Origin: Phorcus lineatus
Lineage: Eukaryota > Mollusca > Gastropoda > Trochida > Trochidae
Assembly: GCA_921293015.1 (NCBI GenBank)
Contig: OV121089.1
Coordinates: 38,612,520-38,676,519, forward strand
Length of the DNA stretch: 64,000 nt
Direction: 5' to 3'
Made by a program: the position numbers and the translations under genes. Each line of letters starts with the position of its first letter. Position 1 is the stretch's first letter. The notes under the pieces were generated by a model. It worked only from the letters and a program-made list of their open reading frames with translations. It was not told where the DNA came from and did no database searches. Below, piece by piece: positions 1-12,306 of the stretch.

Positions 1-669
1 GGCTGGATCTCTCCTCTGTATACCCATTTTCATGGTCTACTGGTTCCTGACTTCCAAGGGTTCTATAAAGACAGTAAGCACCTAAAACATGACGAAATAC
101 TATCTTAAATTTTTTATATTAGCAATACGGCAAGGGCAAGATGAGTAGACAAATCATTTCAGTCGAGAGTCATCTGTATAATGATGCGATTACCTCGGAC
201 TCGCCTTATTTATGATTGCTGTTTCATTTGTTATGCAATGAATATGATTTAACATGAATTAGTGCATAGAAAGGTAACAGCATTTAAAAGGAATGAGAGT
301 TAGATAATCTTTAAAAACTAATCCTAATATGTATAGAAATTTTACGTACGTATCACACAAAGTCTATCCGATCATCCGGCTGGTGATGGAAGACTTTAAA
401 ACGTGGTCACTTCTTCATGATACGGAATGTATCCAAAAATAATTCTTACCTTCTTTATGGCCACAGGCTCTAATCGGGAAATCTACGTTGAACTAAAAAG
501 GTATGTAAAAAGCAATAACCAATATTCTTGTCGTGTATTACAGCGTTTCTTGAGGATGATCACCCCGTCAGAGCGCCCACCTCATGTGAACAGAACTTTT
601 GCTGAAATCAAAGCTTTGAGGTTTGACAGTCTTGACGTGCAACAGACAATGGAGACAGCTCGGGTGTGA
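1..669 (+). CDS. SLC6 monoamine-type transporter, 3' end only (last two coding exons)
   Basis: This is the C-terminal part of a sodium- and chloride-coupled neurotransmitter transporter; the rest lies left of the window. The first exon runs from the window edge to 73. Read from base 2 it gives 24 residues of TM12 (SLLCIPIFMVYWFLTSKG), followed by a GT donor at 74-75. The last exon is 544-669, after a CAG acceptor. It encodes a 41-residue cytoplasmic tail starting RFLRMITPSERPPH and ending TARV, with stop TGA at 667-669. The intron is 470 bp and phase 0. The complete SLC6 gene at 12,123-36,801 has its last intron at the same place and phase, and a tail beginning [14 protein letters not shown], so the two are paralogs. 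The tail here is 17 residues longer than in that gene. Whether the substrate is serotonin or another amine cannot be read from this fragment. Confidence 0.85.
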
Positions 670-846
670 AAATTTTGTGATAAGTAGCGAACACTTCCAT
701 TGGTGTCCCGACCAGTTCGAGACGACGATACACATGTTCGAAAGAACGGATTTCAGTACGGCCATATTGAATGATACTTAATGAAACTGGGGTCTTCCAA
801 TGAGTTTCTACTCACAATAGTCCAAAGTTTTAAGAAGTAAATCAAC

Positions 847-852
847 AATAAA
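847..852 (+). terminator. Candidate poly(A) signal of the upstream SLC6 gene
   Basis: AATAAA lies 178 bases after the stop codon of the partial SLC6 gene and is the first canonical hexamer I see there. A 3' UTR of about 200 bases would be plausible. Confidence 0.45.
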
Positions 853-3664
853 ATTTGGTCTAATGTTTTCTACCGAAAGTTCAGTTCTGTCGGTAAGATG
901 TTGAAGTAAAAAGTGTAAGAAGAATGCGATTGTTTACTGAACAAACCTTAAATACGATACCTGCCTCTCTCTCGATTGGTTTGACCTTCTTATCGCATAT
1001 TTATTGACCAATCAGACCATTGCAGTAATTTGGTGTTTATTATCATAGCTGTACATTAAATGACACTTTTAAAACAAAGGGCTGGTATTGATGATTTTAC
1101 AGGAAATGAATCTCCATACATGTTGTTAAGGCTGGTATTGACTAAAGAGATAAGACTGTTTGTAAATTATTTAGATGTACATGTATGTTGGAAAGACTAG
1201 GGCTGTTGATTGAGAAATTAGCACTAGCTCGCAACAAAGACTTAACTTTGGTTGAAAAATATGTTTATTCCTTAATGAATTGAGTCTTCATCGCTAGTTG
1301 CTATGCTTTAAATGAGCAGTAGCACGTTTTTTTGAGTTAGCAAACGAATCTCGTTATCACGAAAAATATGTTAGCGACTGCAAGACAATCATTCATAATC
1401 AAAAGGAGCAGAACGTAACGTGTTCAATTAACTTACTCTAATCCATTTCCCTACCGTCCCTAAAAGGTGTTCACACTAAAATGGCCACCAGTAGTTTTCA
1501 CTTGATACTTTCGTCTACGAGTACTAACTAATCTTATGACTCCTGAGGCTAAACAAATATTTAACAGGGAAAATTTGAGGAAATAAAATTTCAAAAAAAA
1601 ATTCTCTAATGCTGCAACTAAGCGTTTATCTGCTATAATTACTAACTGTTTGATTATAAACTTGTCCTTTAGGCTTATCTATCAGAGTCGAAGTTAAAAT
1701 TTTTGACAATATGTTATTGGCGGAAGGTGTTTTTGTACAAGTAAAGAAGTTTGGTTGAAAGGTAAAAATTTCAGTGCTTAAAGAAATTTTGCTAGTACAT
1801 ATTACAACTAAAGACATTTAACGACATGCTTTTTTCTACAATATTTAGACTATTGCGTGGCGTGTGTACCAAACAACAAGCGTGAATTATAGGAAATACG
1901 GTACACTTTATATTGTAAACGTGACACATTCGCTTCTTTACCTCCTTCCGAATGAAGGTAATGTGCCAGCCTCTTTCTAGACAATGAATACATATTTTTA
2001 GAGGTTATATGGAAGTGAATGTTGCCATAGTTATTCACCATGTTGTTGATAATTGTTGTTGTTAAGTGTACATAAGTGTTGTTATATCAACGAGACAAAG
2101 GGTGCTTCTGAGGTATATGTTAAATATACTACTTTTATTACACATCATCCGGATTCATTGATCAGTGATCTTCTTGTTATGTTTTACTACCAATAGGTGC
2201 TATTTATTATCATGTACTATTCGACATATACGTTTGTAATATATTCACATTCATGAAATAGAACTTTACGGCAGTCGCTCATATTCTTTTGCATTTGTTC
2301 CCAGAAATACATATGCTCAACTTCACATACATTTTGTTTGTAAGTTTGTATTTATGTCATGTCACACTAGAAAAGAATACTTTTTGAATATGAGCGCATT
2401 TGTAATGAGCAGAGAGGACGCTTTTGATGCTCCAAACTTACAATTTTAAAGAAGTATTTTTAAACCCGTCGCTTTTATTTTGTATATCATTGATAACAGA
2501 CTTCTGTTTCATAACCCATTTGCCATTGAATAATCTTTGATAGATTCGCATACGATGACAGCGGCCATGATATCTGGTGACGACGATCCGCCTTGAGTAT
2601 TTAGTTGGAGCTATTGTCAGCGAATGGTAGGCTCTTATGCTCAGCGTCGGTTACATTGTTCATAATGTTGGTAATAGACGGTATTGTCTCAATACATTCA
2701 TTAGAATGTCCTCGTCAATTTTCATGTTAAAATCTTCATTTTTTGCCCCAATGATATTATGAATGCTTCATTTACGATCGTACGGTCGTTCCATCAACGA
2801 TCTTTTAGCCTAAATCACGTTTAACCCTCATAACATTGATAACTATTGAGCTTAGTGCTTCCATTGGTTTGTTGAAAGGCCCATTTAAAGATATATCATT
2901 TCAAAATAATTCACATTAGAATTAACAATATGTATACATGTATGAATTGTCATTATTGTACAGTACTTTATTTCAACGTTTAATAAATACATTGTAACTC
3001 GCATTTTGGTTTTGTTTTATATGTTGACTTGATATACAGTTGACAAGGAAAGGCAAACATATTACTGAAGTTACTTTTAAGACATTTAAAACAAATTTCA
3101 ACATCCATCTGACGAATGAATTTGCGAATCAACAGATAGACGTGAGTAAATAAACATGCCATATGCAAAGAAGAGCTAGAAGGTTTGCAGATACTATGGT
3201 GTTCACATACATGTACTTTAACCAATCAAGGAAACTTTGTAGAGTACAGACTATGTTGTTGGTGTCAAATATATGACACTTCATAAATGGCGTTATTTTT
3301 TTGATAATTAGTTGTTGTTTCTGAATATCAGTGTGTCAGTGCTTATTAGTTTAGTATTGTGACCAATAAACAAAGTGATTTGTGATCGAAAACTGGATAG
3401 TGGCGCGCAAATGACTCAAACGTAATTTTGGAAACTAATCTCCAACAGAAACAAAGACAAATAGTGTTTATAGGTCATTTAACTAGAATTTCGACTCACT
3501 AACATTTATAAGGCTGTTTTTCATTTATCATTGGAAAGAAGAAAATATCGTAATATCGACATTTTAGAGATAAAGATGCAAGTTTAAAGGGGCGATTGAA
3601 CTTTTCACTAAGCCACACTAAAACATTATTTGTGTCACTTTAACTCAGTTCCCCTATATATGTG

Positions 3665-3665
<1 letters not shown>
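853..3665. other. Intergenic, nothing recognised
   Basis: AT-rich sequence with only short open frames. I see no exon, RNA gene or repeat family that I can name. Confidence 0.5.

Positions 3666-3720
<55 letters not shown>
3666..3720. repeat. (TA)n microsatellite
   Basis: About 27 uninterrupted TA dinucleotides, flanked by further AT-rich sequence. Length is probably polymorphic. Confidence 0.97.
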
Positions 3721-3724
<4 letters not shown>

Positions 3725-6156
3725 TTATGCTATACTGTCTGGCATCCTGTCAGTGTGTCGAGACTAAACACGGGGATATTTCCCTATAACATAAGTAAAG
3801 CGCTAAAAGTTTCGAGGTACAAGAATATATAGGAAAAGGATATATAGCTTTCAAATACATGGAACTTGAATGAGCTACGCAATGACATCTAGCTGATCAT
3901 GAAGAACGTGTTTTGTAAATCGTCACTCAGCTGATAACTTCGATTAAAATCCCGAAGATCGGTCATTATGTTGATATCACGAAATGACGAAGATGTCCCG
4001 TTTGTTGTACCATACTCGACGGAAGTTTGGCAGCGTAGAAGGGACGGATGAGTCACGTATAGTCACCCATAGTTATCAGTTCTGACAACCGATCAAGCAC
4101 CTACAAGATAAGCAACATCTACATACACAAACAGCTTCTACTATGAGTCAAGCACGAAAGAAGGAATGGTGTTTAACACTACCGATCGTGTTCAAGCGAT
4201 GAGTCCTCTTTCTACTGTGTATCGACCTATGGAAGATCTGAACGATCTAATAAAGAGTGCTAACTTCTACGTGGACATATTTCTAAAGAATACGAGCTGA
4301 GTTACTAAAGAACACAAAAAATTCACCTTTTTGCTGAAAAAGGCAAAGTAATCCGGTAGAAACTTTTAAGTAAAAGCTGAGATATTCTAGACTTGAAAAG
4401 GATAATTAACATTCAAATCTTAATCAAACTCCCGATAATGTTGACTTTTAGATGATCTAGAAGACAATAAAAGTCAAACTTCACGCAAAGAAGCGCAATT
4501 ACTAGCAGCTTGTTCAATTTATTCAAAACATAGATTGTATTTTAGAAATTACAAAATGTTTCTTTAGCATTAATAATAACCCTTATGATAATAACTAAAC
4601 CCCTTTTAAAAAGTATTAAAATAATTTTTTTTACATATTATCTCCTTCTCTTGCATTCATTTAACCTAAATAATTAATATTAACATATTATCTCAACTTC
4701 ATAATGTATCATATTTTCTTATCCTTTTTCTAAATTTGACAATAACTCGAATATGCTAAATGATTTTGAAATTAATGGACGATGAGTGCTTGTTTTAATT
4801 TAAAAAAAGGCCAGGTATTTATAAACTGCACATGTAAAATGAACTTATATGTACATAAATAGTGTGGTATTGTGAACAAGCATAGAAATATGCACCTTTG
4901 AATGTAATTTTATATCGCAATTTATGACATGGTGATCGAACTCTCTTGTCAAATAATAACGAGTTTCTATAAACAACACTTCTATTTCCTGCATATGGTT
5001 CTTTGAATAATATTACAATGAATTACACGAATGTCATCCTCTGAATCAAAGAATATCGACATTTAGCAGGCAGCACGATAAATGCTGACGTAGAAATTCA
5101 ACAGATCACACAAAGTGATGACATCATCATTTATTGATTTCCATAAAACGAGTGCGAGGCTGAAGATTTGAACAAAACTGAGTGCATGCCCTGTCAACTC
5201 GATTACTTGAATGGCGGTACAGAAATCTCTCTTTGAAGAAAAATCGTTACTTTTCCACCAGTCCGATGAGCGCTGTCCTGAGTCTGCATATTTCTCATGC
5301 ATTTTTGAAATTGATAACAATCGCTAGAAAAAGAATGAAGGGCACAGTTCAGGAAAAGTTATTTCGTATTCATTCAATAGATATATAAATCCATAATGTT
5401 TACTTTCTTACAAAGCTTTTCCTACAGTCATTCAAGTGTATCAACTAATGTGACCGTCCATTCTAGTTGGGGGACAGATCATGTGGCACTTGACTGCTCC
5501 GTGAAATATTTAGAGGGACTGTGTGACAAGAATCTCGCCCTTTAGTCAGGGGAGGTAACTGCTAATTACACCTGGAATAAAGTAGTGAAACACCGTATTG
5601 TTTCTTTATTTCTTCCTATTTCTATAACCAAAAAGACTTGATTATTTCCAATTATGTTCAGATCCCATCTGGTGTATGCATTACCAAAATGGAATTTAAC
5701 CAACGGCATCACAAAAAGTTCAGCATCTTAATCAATAATAGAGGGAACGTTTTGCGGAAACCATTTGTACTCAATGGGGTTACGTCAAATACTGACTTTT
5801 ATCTTGGTTTTGTGTTCTTTGTGTCAGTATAAATGAGTAAAGTCCACATCCACCTCTATTCATCAAATATTGCTTTACACGAAATACTTCGTCTACAAGG
5901 GTTACATTTATGACTATTTTTAAAGCGATAAACTGGGTTATAACATACGAGTTAGTCGCTTTTTATATATTTATAAACGACTTTACCTAAAACAAACATG
6001 TTAATATTAAATAGTTCCTTCTGAATCGAATATCAATAATTATTTTCACGACAGTCATTGGAAAAATGTGTGTTGCAATATCCCTTTCCAATTGTACATA
6101 ACACATGAAAAACGTTTACAACTTTCTGATAACGAAATATTTGTATTTTCAAAATA
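3721..6156. other. Intergenic, nothing recognised
   Basis: No convincing exon or repeat. Part of the stretch (about 3.87-4.3 kb) is somewhat less AT-rich than its surroundings, but I can assign it no function. Confidence 0.45.
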
Positions 6157-7110
6157 TCACTTATGAGGGGAAGTGAATAACTTCATATAAAACAGAAGCC
6201 GATGGTTGTGAAAAACATTCCCTGGACCTCGATGCACTTTGAGACTATCTATACCCTTGCGGTAGAATTCTTCTGACTGGCCCCACATCGACGCATCAGT
6301 AGCTGCCTTGAGTTCATCATCATTGCCAAATCTTGTACCACACAAGTGTGATTTTAAATAGCGAAACAGATAGAAGAACCTTGGGGCAGATCTTGACTGT
6401 AGGGGATGGTTAAGCTGTTGACAGCAATATTGTCGAACTGCAGCCTGCAGACTCTTGTGCACTGGAGCGTTGTCATGAAGAAGCATAACTCCAGCAGGCA
6501 ACATGCCGCACCTCTTCTTCTTGATTGCCGCTCTCAGTTGCTTTATCAAGTCAGCATAGCAGGCTCCTGTTATAGTATTTATATTTGGTTTATATTCTAT
6601 AAGATTCACGCCTCTTGAATCCCCAAAAATGGTCGCCATAATCCGATCAGCAGAAAGCTGAGTTCTGAACGTCTTGGGTGTAGGAGAGTGCTTATGCTTC
6701 CATTGCACGGATTCTTGCTTGGTGTCAGGATCCTAGTTATAAATCCAAGTTTCATCCCCTGTAACCAGACAGGGATGAACATTATCGGGATCAGCATTGT
6801 AGTTGTCCAAGAGCTCACGATTGAATGCAACTCTCTGGTGTTGATCTCGTGCATTCAAGTTTCCTCGCACCGATCTTGCAGACACCTTGGACATGCACAA
6901 GTGCTCATGAATTGTGGTGCAAACACTTCCATGAGAAACGACACACTCTGAAGATATCTCGTCCACCTTATTATACGATCCGACATGGATATTCCCTGGA
7001 TCCGTGCAACTATATAATTGCTTCAACAGGGTTCCTGACCGTAGGTCATCGTCCAAGGAGCTGAGACTCCGCTTAAATCCAGATGTCTTTTTAGGACAGT
7101 AGAATATTGT
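6157..7110 (-). mobile_element. Decayed mariner-family DNA transposon (transposase remnant)
   Basis: Read on the minus strand, the stretch encodes most of a mariner transposase of the type that carries SHGSV, HEHL and MSKVSAR. In order I see the region around DDDLRSG, the helix-turn-helix-like VSHGSV..TIHEHL.MSKVSAR, VTGDETWIYN with the first catalytic Asp, and HDNAPVHKS with the second. The third Asp is normally in a SPDLAPSDY-like motif; here that position reads SRSAPRFFYLF, so the triad is broken. A TAG at 6733-6735 interrupts the frame just after TWIYN, but the same frame continues to a stop at the 6157 end. I could not identify terminal inverted repeats or a TA target duplication, so the true ends are uncertain. 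It is a dead copy with one internal stop and a lost catalytic residue. Confidence 0.88.
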
Positions 7111-10041
7111 GAGGCTTCTTTCCTATACACATTGGTCATACGTTAATATTCGGTCATATTCACCTCTTCTTTCCTGAGATAATAATCAATAATGACATCA
7201 GCGAGGATGTCTTCAGGGGTGTATCACTACTCACTTCTATAAACTTAATGACGTCTCCTCGCAGGTTGCTAAAACAACTCGAAGCAATGGGTTCATTTAA
7301 CTATAATACGATTGTTTGCAGTTCTTTTCATATTGTCAAATGATAAGTTACTCAAGTTACATATTACGCAATAGTACCAGATGAACTTTTTAAACAATTA
7401 AATAAACGTAAAGCGTTTATGATTTCGACATATCCATTCATACGTGAGCATTTACGTATAACTAACACATTGGTACGTTGGATCCCTAGGATTATAACTG
7501 AAGACCAAAGGTGAGAAACGTCTCATGGCAATTCAGCAATGTCCTCACGAATATCGTGTAGACCCAACATATTTTGTGGCCCCTAATGTCACTCAGAATG
7601 ATACATGGTTTTTGTCATTTTTATCCAGAGACAAATAACGTAACAATGATTGTTTGAAGAAGGGTTCAAAAATCCATGGCGTAAATACACAAACGAACTT
7701 CGGCCATAACAGAGAAAAGATCAAACGGTAACGAAGAAGTAAACTGTATAAAAGCATGTGGCTTCTTCAGTACAGTTCGTCTGTGCACCAGGTTGTATCG
7801 TTGTCATAGATAATTTCTATCTAGAAATTAAGAAATGTTATTTACACAAATCTCCAAGGTATTGCTGGGTAAAGTAAATTCTGAACTGTTGCTGTGTAAA
7901 GTGATTTTTTGGGCGTCAAATTATCCAATTCTGTTTATAAAAAAAGAAATTTGTGATCAAAGACGAAGAAGACTGCAGGTTTTGAAACTAGGACCCCATA
8001 TCAATAGCCGGGGTTGAAACTATGTTTGATTCATGATTCGAGTAATTGGGGGATCATTGCAGCAAGAACATGGCTAAAAATAGCTTAAAAGGATCGGTGA
8101 CGGTCGACAAGATTGCAGTATAATTTCAGGACATTTAACAACGATTCCTCCAAGCATACGCAGGTCAGTGTTTCTGCTACGTTAGATCCCACAGCAGTGA
8201 ACTAAGCACGCATTTAATTTTAAGTGGGAACCATCGAGGAGTCTTTAATCTATACTTAAGCGACCTGCGCCTCTACCAGTGCTTTTCCGCATCGTAAGGG
8301 GCGTCCTTCTGTCCAATCAAATGGCTGGAGATCCAGACACGAGACTGTATACCACGAGATGCTGCTGTGTGTTATGGTTATTCATTGCTTTATGAATGCT
8401 AAGAAGGACCGAATGACGACCCCGACGTTTCCAGTATGCAACCCCCGGCGATGTCCTTGTATCGATGCCTGATTACAATCTCTGCCTTTTGCTACTGAAT
8501 AAGGCGACAGTAACGTTTGCTGCAACTCCGTACTATCTGTAGGTCACGTGACCATGCAAGAGGCGATATCGATACCTTAGTGCCTGGAAGTTCTTCAAAC
8601 CAACACTGTTTTTCTTATTTGCTTCACGTCCAAGTTTTAATAGGAATATGGATAGGAAGTGGAAACACATACTAAATGTATTTATTCTTAAATACAATTC
8701 TGAAATCGCCTCGAGTAGTTATACTAGTCAATGTATCAGTAGATTCTTTAATCAACTTTTAAAACACGAGATCACATCAATCGTACATTTGATTTTTTTA
8801 TCGATTGTATCCTGTTTGTCAATTATTCTATTGTATGATAAAATGTTTTTCGATATGTGAAAGGAATCTTTGAATCAAAATTGAGTTTTTTTTACATCTG
8901 ATAGCTATATTTGAATAAATAGTAATGTACTAAAATCATATATGTTTTTATAATGTGGAGGTAACTTTAAAGAAATTAATAGATACATTAGTTACAAAAT
9001 ATACATTATGTGACAAGTGATCAATTAACTCAATTTATCCTAAAACTCATATTTTACTTCTGAATGTAGAAATACAGAATCAGAGTTGATAATTTTATTT
9101 ATAAATATTTCCAAAGCGTTCTTATTCATACTCCAAACACTGCGCAGAAATGTTCTTTTTAATGACATTCCTAACTTTTAAATTTTTTAAATTATTTTTC
9201 TTTCCTAACTTCATCATCAAAGAAAACAAATCATAGCTTGGTCGGCAAAAGAAACGACGCACTTACAGTTTTCTTATCGTCCAATACTTTTACACTCAAG
9301 GGAAATGTTTATTGCTAAAATCACGCGGATACGGAGGATTTATAAGTGTTGTTCCAACAAATGATTTAATAGAAAAGGAAATTTAACTTTTCTCATACTG
9401 TGTCTTTCTATTATCACTAAAGTAAGATCCGTGTCAAGACTTGCTTATTGGCACGTGGCACTACAACTATGATTTCATGTTCATAAAAATAAAAGTCCAA
9501 TGAATATTATTGCTCCCACTCACAATATCTGCCAAATATATCAGTTCGGGCTTATCTTACATTGTTCTTATACATAACATCATTGAACATGTTCTCAACG
9601 AAGTCTATGCTCAAAATCCACTGTCGATAAGTTATTGTGGGGGTGTTTTGAGGACTTTGTTTATGTCATGTGTTCATGTATAAAACACTATCTTTAATCC
9701 TGGAAACATATAAAATGTCTTCATTCTATGAAGTTTCCTCATTTGGTCAACTATGGTAATGTAATAAAAGATGCATTACTTAAAAGCGGAGTTGTGATCT
9801 TTGTTGATACTGAACAAAGCGTATTTCATTCGGTGCGGCATTAGTATGTATGAATCGAAACGAAATTTCACTCAACATATATTATCAAAGTCAGGTTTCG
9901 TAAGTTGTTTAGTTGAAATGGGAATGAACCACATGGTAGCAGGCAGCGATGACATTTGGTTCCATTTGCTCAGACATTAAGTCGTGCCAGTAAAATGTCA
10001 TGAAACTATGACGATCAGCTTTTAAAAGTCACTTGATACGA
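7111..10041. other. Intergenic, nothing recognised
   Basis: No exon with family similarity. About 7.9-8.6 kb is slightly richer in GC than the rest but has no readable frame. Confidence 0.45.
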
Positions 10042-10075
10042 TAAAAATAATGATAATAACAACAACAACAACAAT

Positions 10076-10167
<92 letters not shown>

Positions 10168-10210
10168 TAATAATAATAATGATAATAATAATAATAATGA
10201 TAATAATGGT
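10042..10210. repeat. Compound (AAC)n / (AAT)n microsatellite
   Basis: An AAC-rich block (about 10,056-10,107) passes into a long AAT block with a few TGA interruptions. The open frames over it (poly-Ile, poly-Leu, poly-Thr) are translations of the repeat and not genes. Confidence 0.97.
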
Positions 10211-11067
10211 GCTGTTTTCATGCATAGATAATGTTAGTGGTGAGGAAAAGCTTGACAGAAGACAAAGGTTTTTAAACTGGCTTTATTTATTTATTATTAT
10301 TTATTTTTCCAAGGGACATTGTGTAAAGTATAAACTTTAGTTTATACGTTCAAGTACCCCCTGTGACCCTTCTGATTAGGCTGTCAATTAACTGAGTTAT
10401 TGCGATGAATGTTAAACAAATCCACCTCATTCAGCTCGTACGAACCAGCAGTGAAATCCTCAGTTTCTACATTACCACAACTTGAAACAACATTTCAAAA
10501 TTTAAAAAAGTGATGATCATGCATGGAAATAAGACTACAGCAGGTTCATGTACAGAGTTATACATTCAGTAATGAATGATATATGTTAAAAAAAAAAAAC
10601 TTGTGCATTATTTTGCTGCAATCCATAATTCTAGAAACCACATTTAGAATAGAAAATGACAAACTATTCTATGTTGAAATAAAACCTTATATCTAGGACC
10701 ATACAATTATACTATTATCTTGAAGAAGTGATCATAATCTGTCTTCGTATACTTGTTCAAGCAGTGTTCTTCATTTTTACGTCGCTTGCTAAAACCGTTC
10801 TATAAGGTACAACTGCACATTTATTGACATAAAACAAAATTTTGCTATGTATTCTTACTTTATTTTGGCTTCGATTTAATATATAATGTTTATTGCTACC
10901 TTCCTGTATTCGTCATTTGGAGGGTTGAGAGGGAGGAATTGACTTGAACATCGAATGTCCGAAATGTGTACGAGACGTTAATGAAAAAGCACAGAAAGGA
11001 TAAATGCAGTTTTGATTCTTATCTGAAACAAGTTTTCGGCAAGAAATCGCCAACGAAGACAAGGCAG

Positions 11068-11165
11068 AGACCTGGTGGTCGAGTGGGTAAGATGTTGGTA
11101 CGATCACTGCAGGTAGTATTGTCTTAGTCTGTTAGAGTGTTTGGTTTGAAACCTCGCATTGTATA
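11068..11165 (+). repeat. tRNA-like SINE head, tentative
   Basis: GTGGTCGAGTGGGTAAG resembles an RNA polymerase III A box. GGTTTGAAACC about 60 bases further on resembles a B box. The arms do not make a good tRNA cloverleaf, so this is at most a tRNA-derived repeat fragment. Confidence 0.35.
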
Positions 11166-11489
11166 GCCGACCTGTATAAAGGAAACGGAATGTTATTGAT
11201 TAAGATTGTTTGATTTTATATATTACAATGCAAAATGTTTTCACTCTCTAAATGGCATGTACTTCTAATTAATATGGAAGTTGTTAAACGTAATTTGTAA
11301 GCTTATCATTTGCATATTATATAAACATGTCTTTAAAGTCATTAGAATACAACGAAACATATATTCATGTAATACAATTATTTAAGATTATCGTGAAAAT
11401 AAGAGGAAGGGGAAGCGTTACAGACCATTCGATAAAGAAAATATCCTCAACAACCCATCTCGATTTAACCATCAGTCGCCTGATGACAC

Positions 11490-12122
11490 TGTCTCAGACA
11501 CTAATTACACTCAGAAAGACGCTTAAGTGGGAAACGCTAGCATTATGCGTCTCTCTTACATGGGAGGGGCAACAAACTTTCTTCCTCATTTGAAGCCTCT
11601 CATTAAAAGCACTGAAGCGTAAGCATCAGCCCTCTGTCAAGCGTCTCGCCTGAATCTGCAGCATATGCTCGAAGGAAGGACAGAATTAACATTAGTTACT
11701 GAAGCTGCGGATACACATGACAAAGAGTTCTATAAGGTAGCCTACAGAATCAGGGAAAAGTGGACAAAACAAGGCAAACATTTCCACAACGTATCTTGAT
11801 GTGAGATCAATGAATAGCTGGCAAAGCCGCAATCAGAAAGCGATACATAAACGATGGATGTGAGATATTCCTGAGGATATCATATCTTGTTTCCCATCCC
11901 TCCAGCCTCTCTGTGTCCAGTCACACGGCGCTGACAAATTGTAATTAAGTGTACCATTACATTGTGAGCATCGATCTTACTAGCCACTACATGCATTTTC
12001 ATGGGTTCCCAAATTGAGTCGGGCAAGTCTTGGCAGACGACTTTCCGTGAGGCCAGCAGACGGCACTAAGAAAGCGCGGGAAAAGGACTACTATCGATTG
12101 GCGGCAAAACCCACCCGGAAGG
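11490..12122 (+). promoter_or_regulatory. Probable 5' flank and leader of the SLC6 gene
   Basis: This stretch directly precedes the first recognised coding exon and is less AT-rich than the intergenic DNA further left. An in-frame TGA at 12,048-12,050 lies upstream of the chosen ATG, with no other ATG between, so the ATG at 12,123 is the first usable start unless an upstream exon splices in after 12,050. I see no convincing TATA box. Confidence 0.35.
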
Positions 12123-12306
12123 ATGACCCCAAGTCCAGGATCGCCTATGGTGGATGGAACCGTTAAAATCATTGAAAAACCTAAAGTCGAACCCGAAAGG
12201 GAATCTTGGAGCAAAAAGACAGAGTTTCTTTTGTCTGTCATTGGATTCGCTGTTGATCTTGGAAACGTCTGGAGGTTCCCGTATATCTGCTACAAGAATG
12301 GAGGAG
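12123..12306 (+). CDS. SLC6 gene exon 1: N-terminus and TM1
   Basis: Residues 1-61 plus the first base of Gly62. A short tail with [14 protein letters not shown] leads into TM1 with Phe42, Asp45 and Asn48. The donor is G|GTAAGA. The start is the first in-frame ATG after a stop at 12,048, but a further 5' coding exon remains possible. Confidence 0.9.

Noticed and set aside
10015-10340. Open frames of poly-Ile, poly-Leu and poly-Thr on both strands
   Set aside because: They are translations of the AAC/AAT microsatellite.
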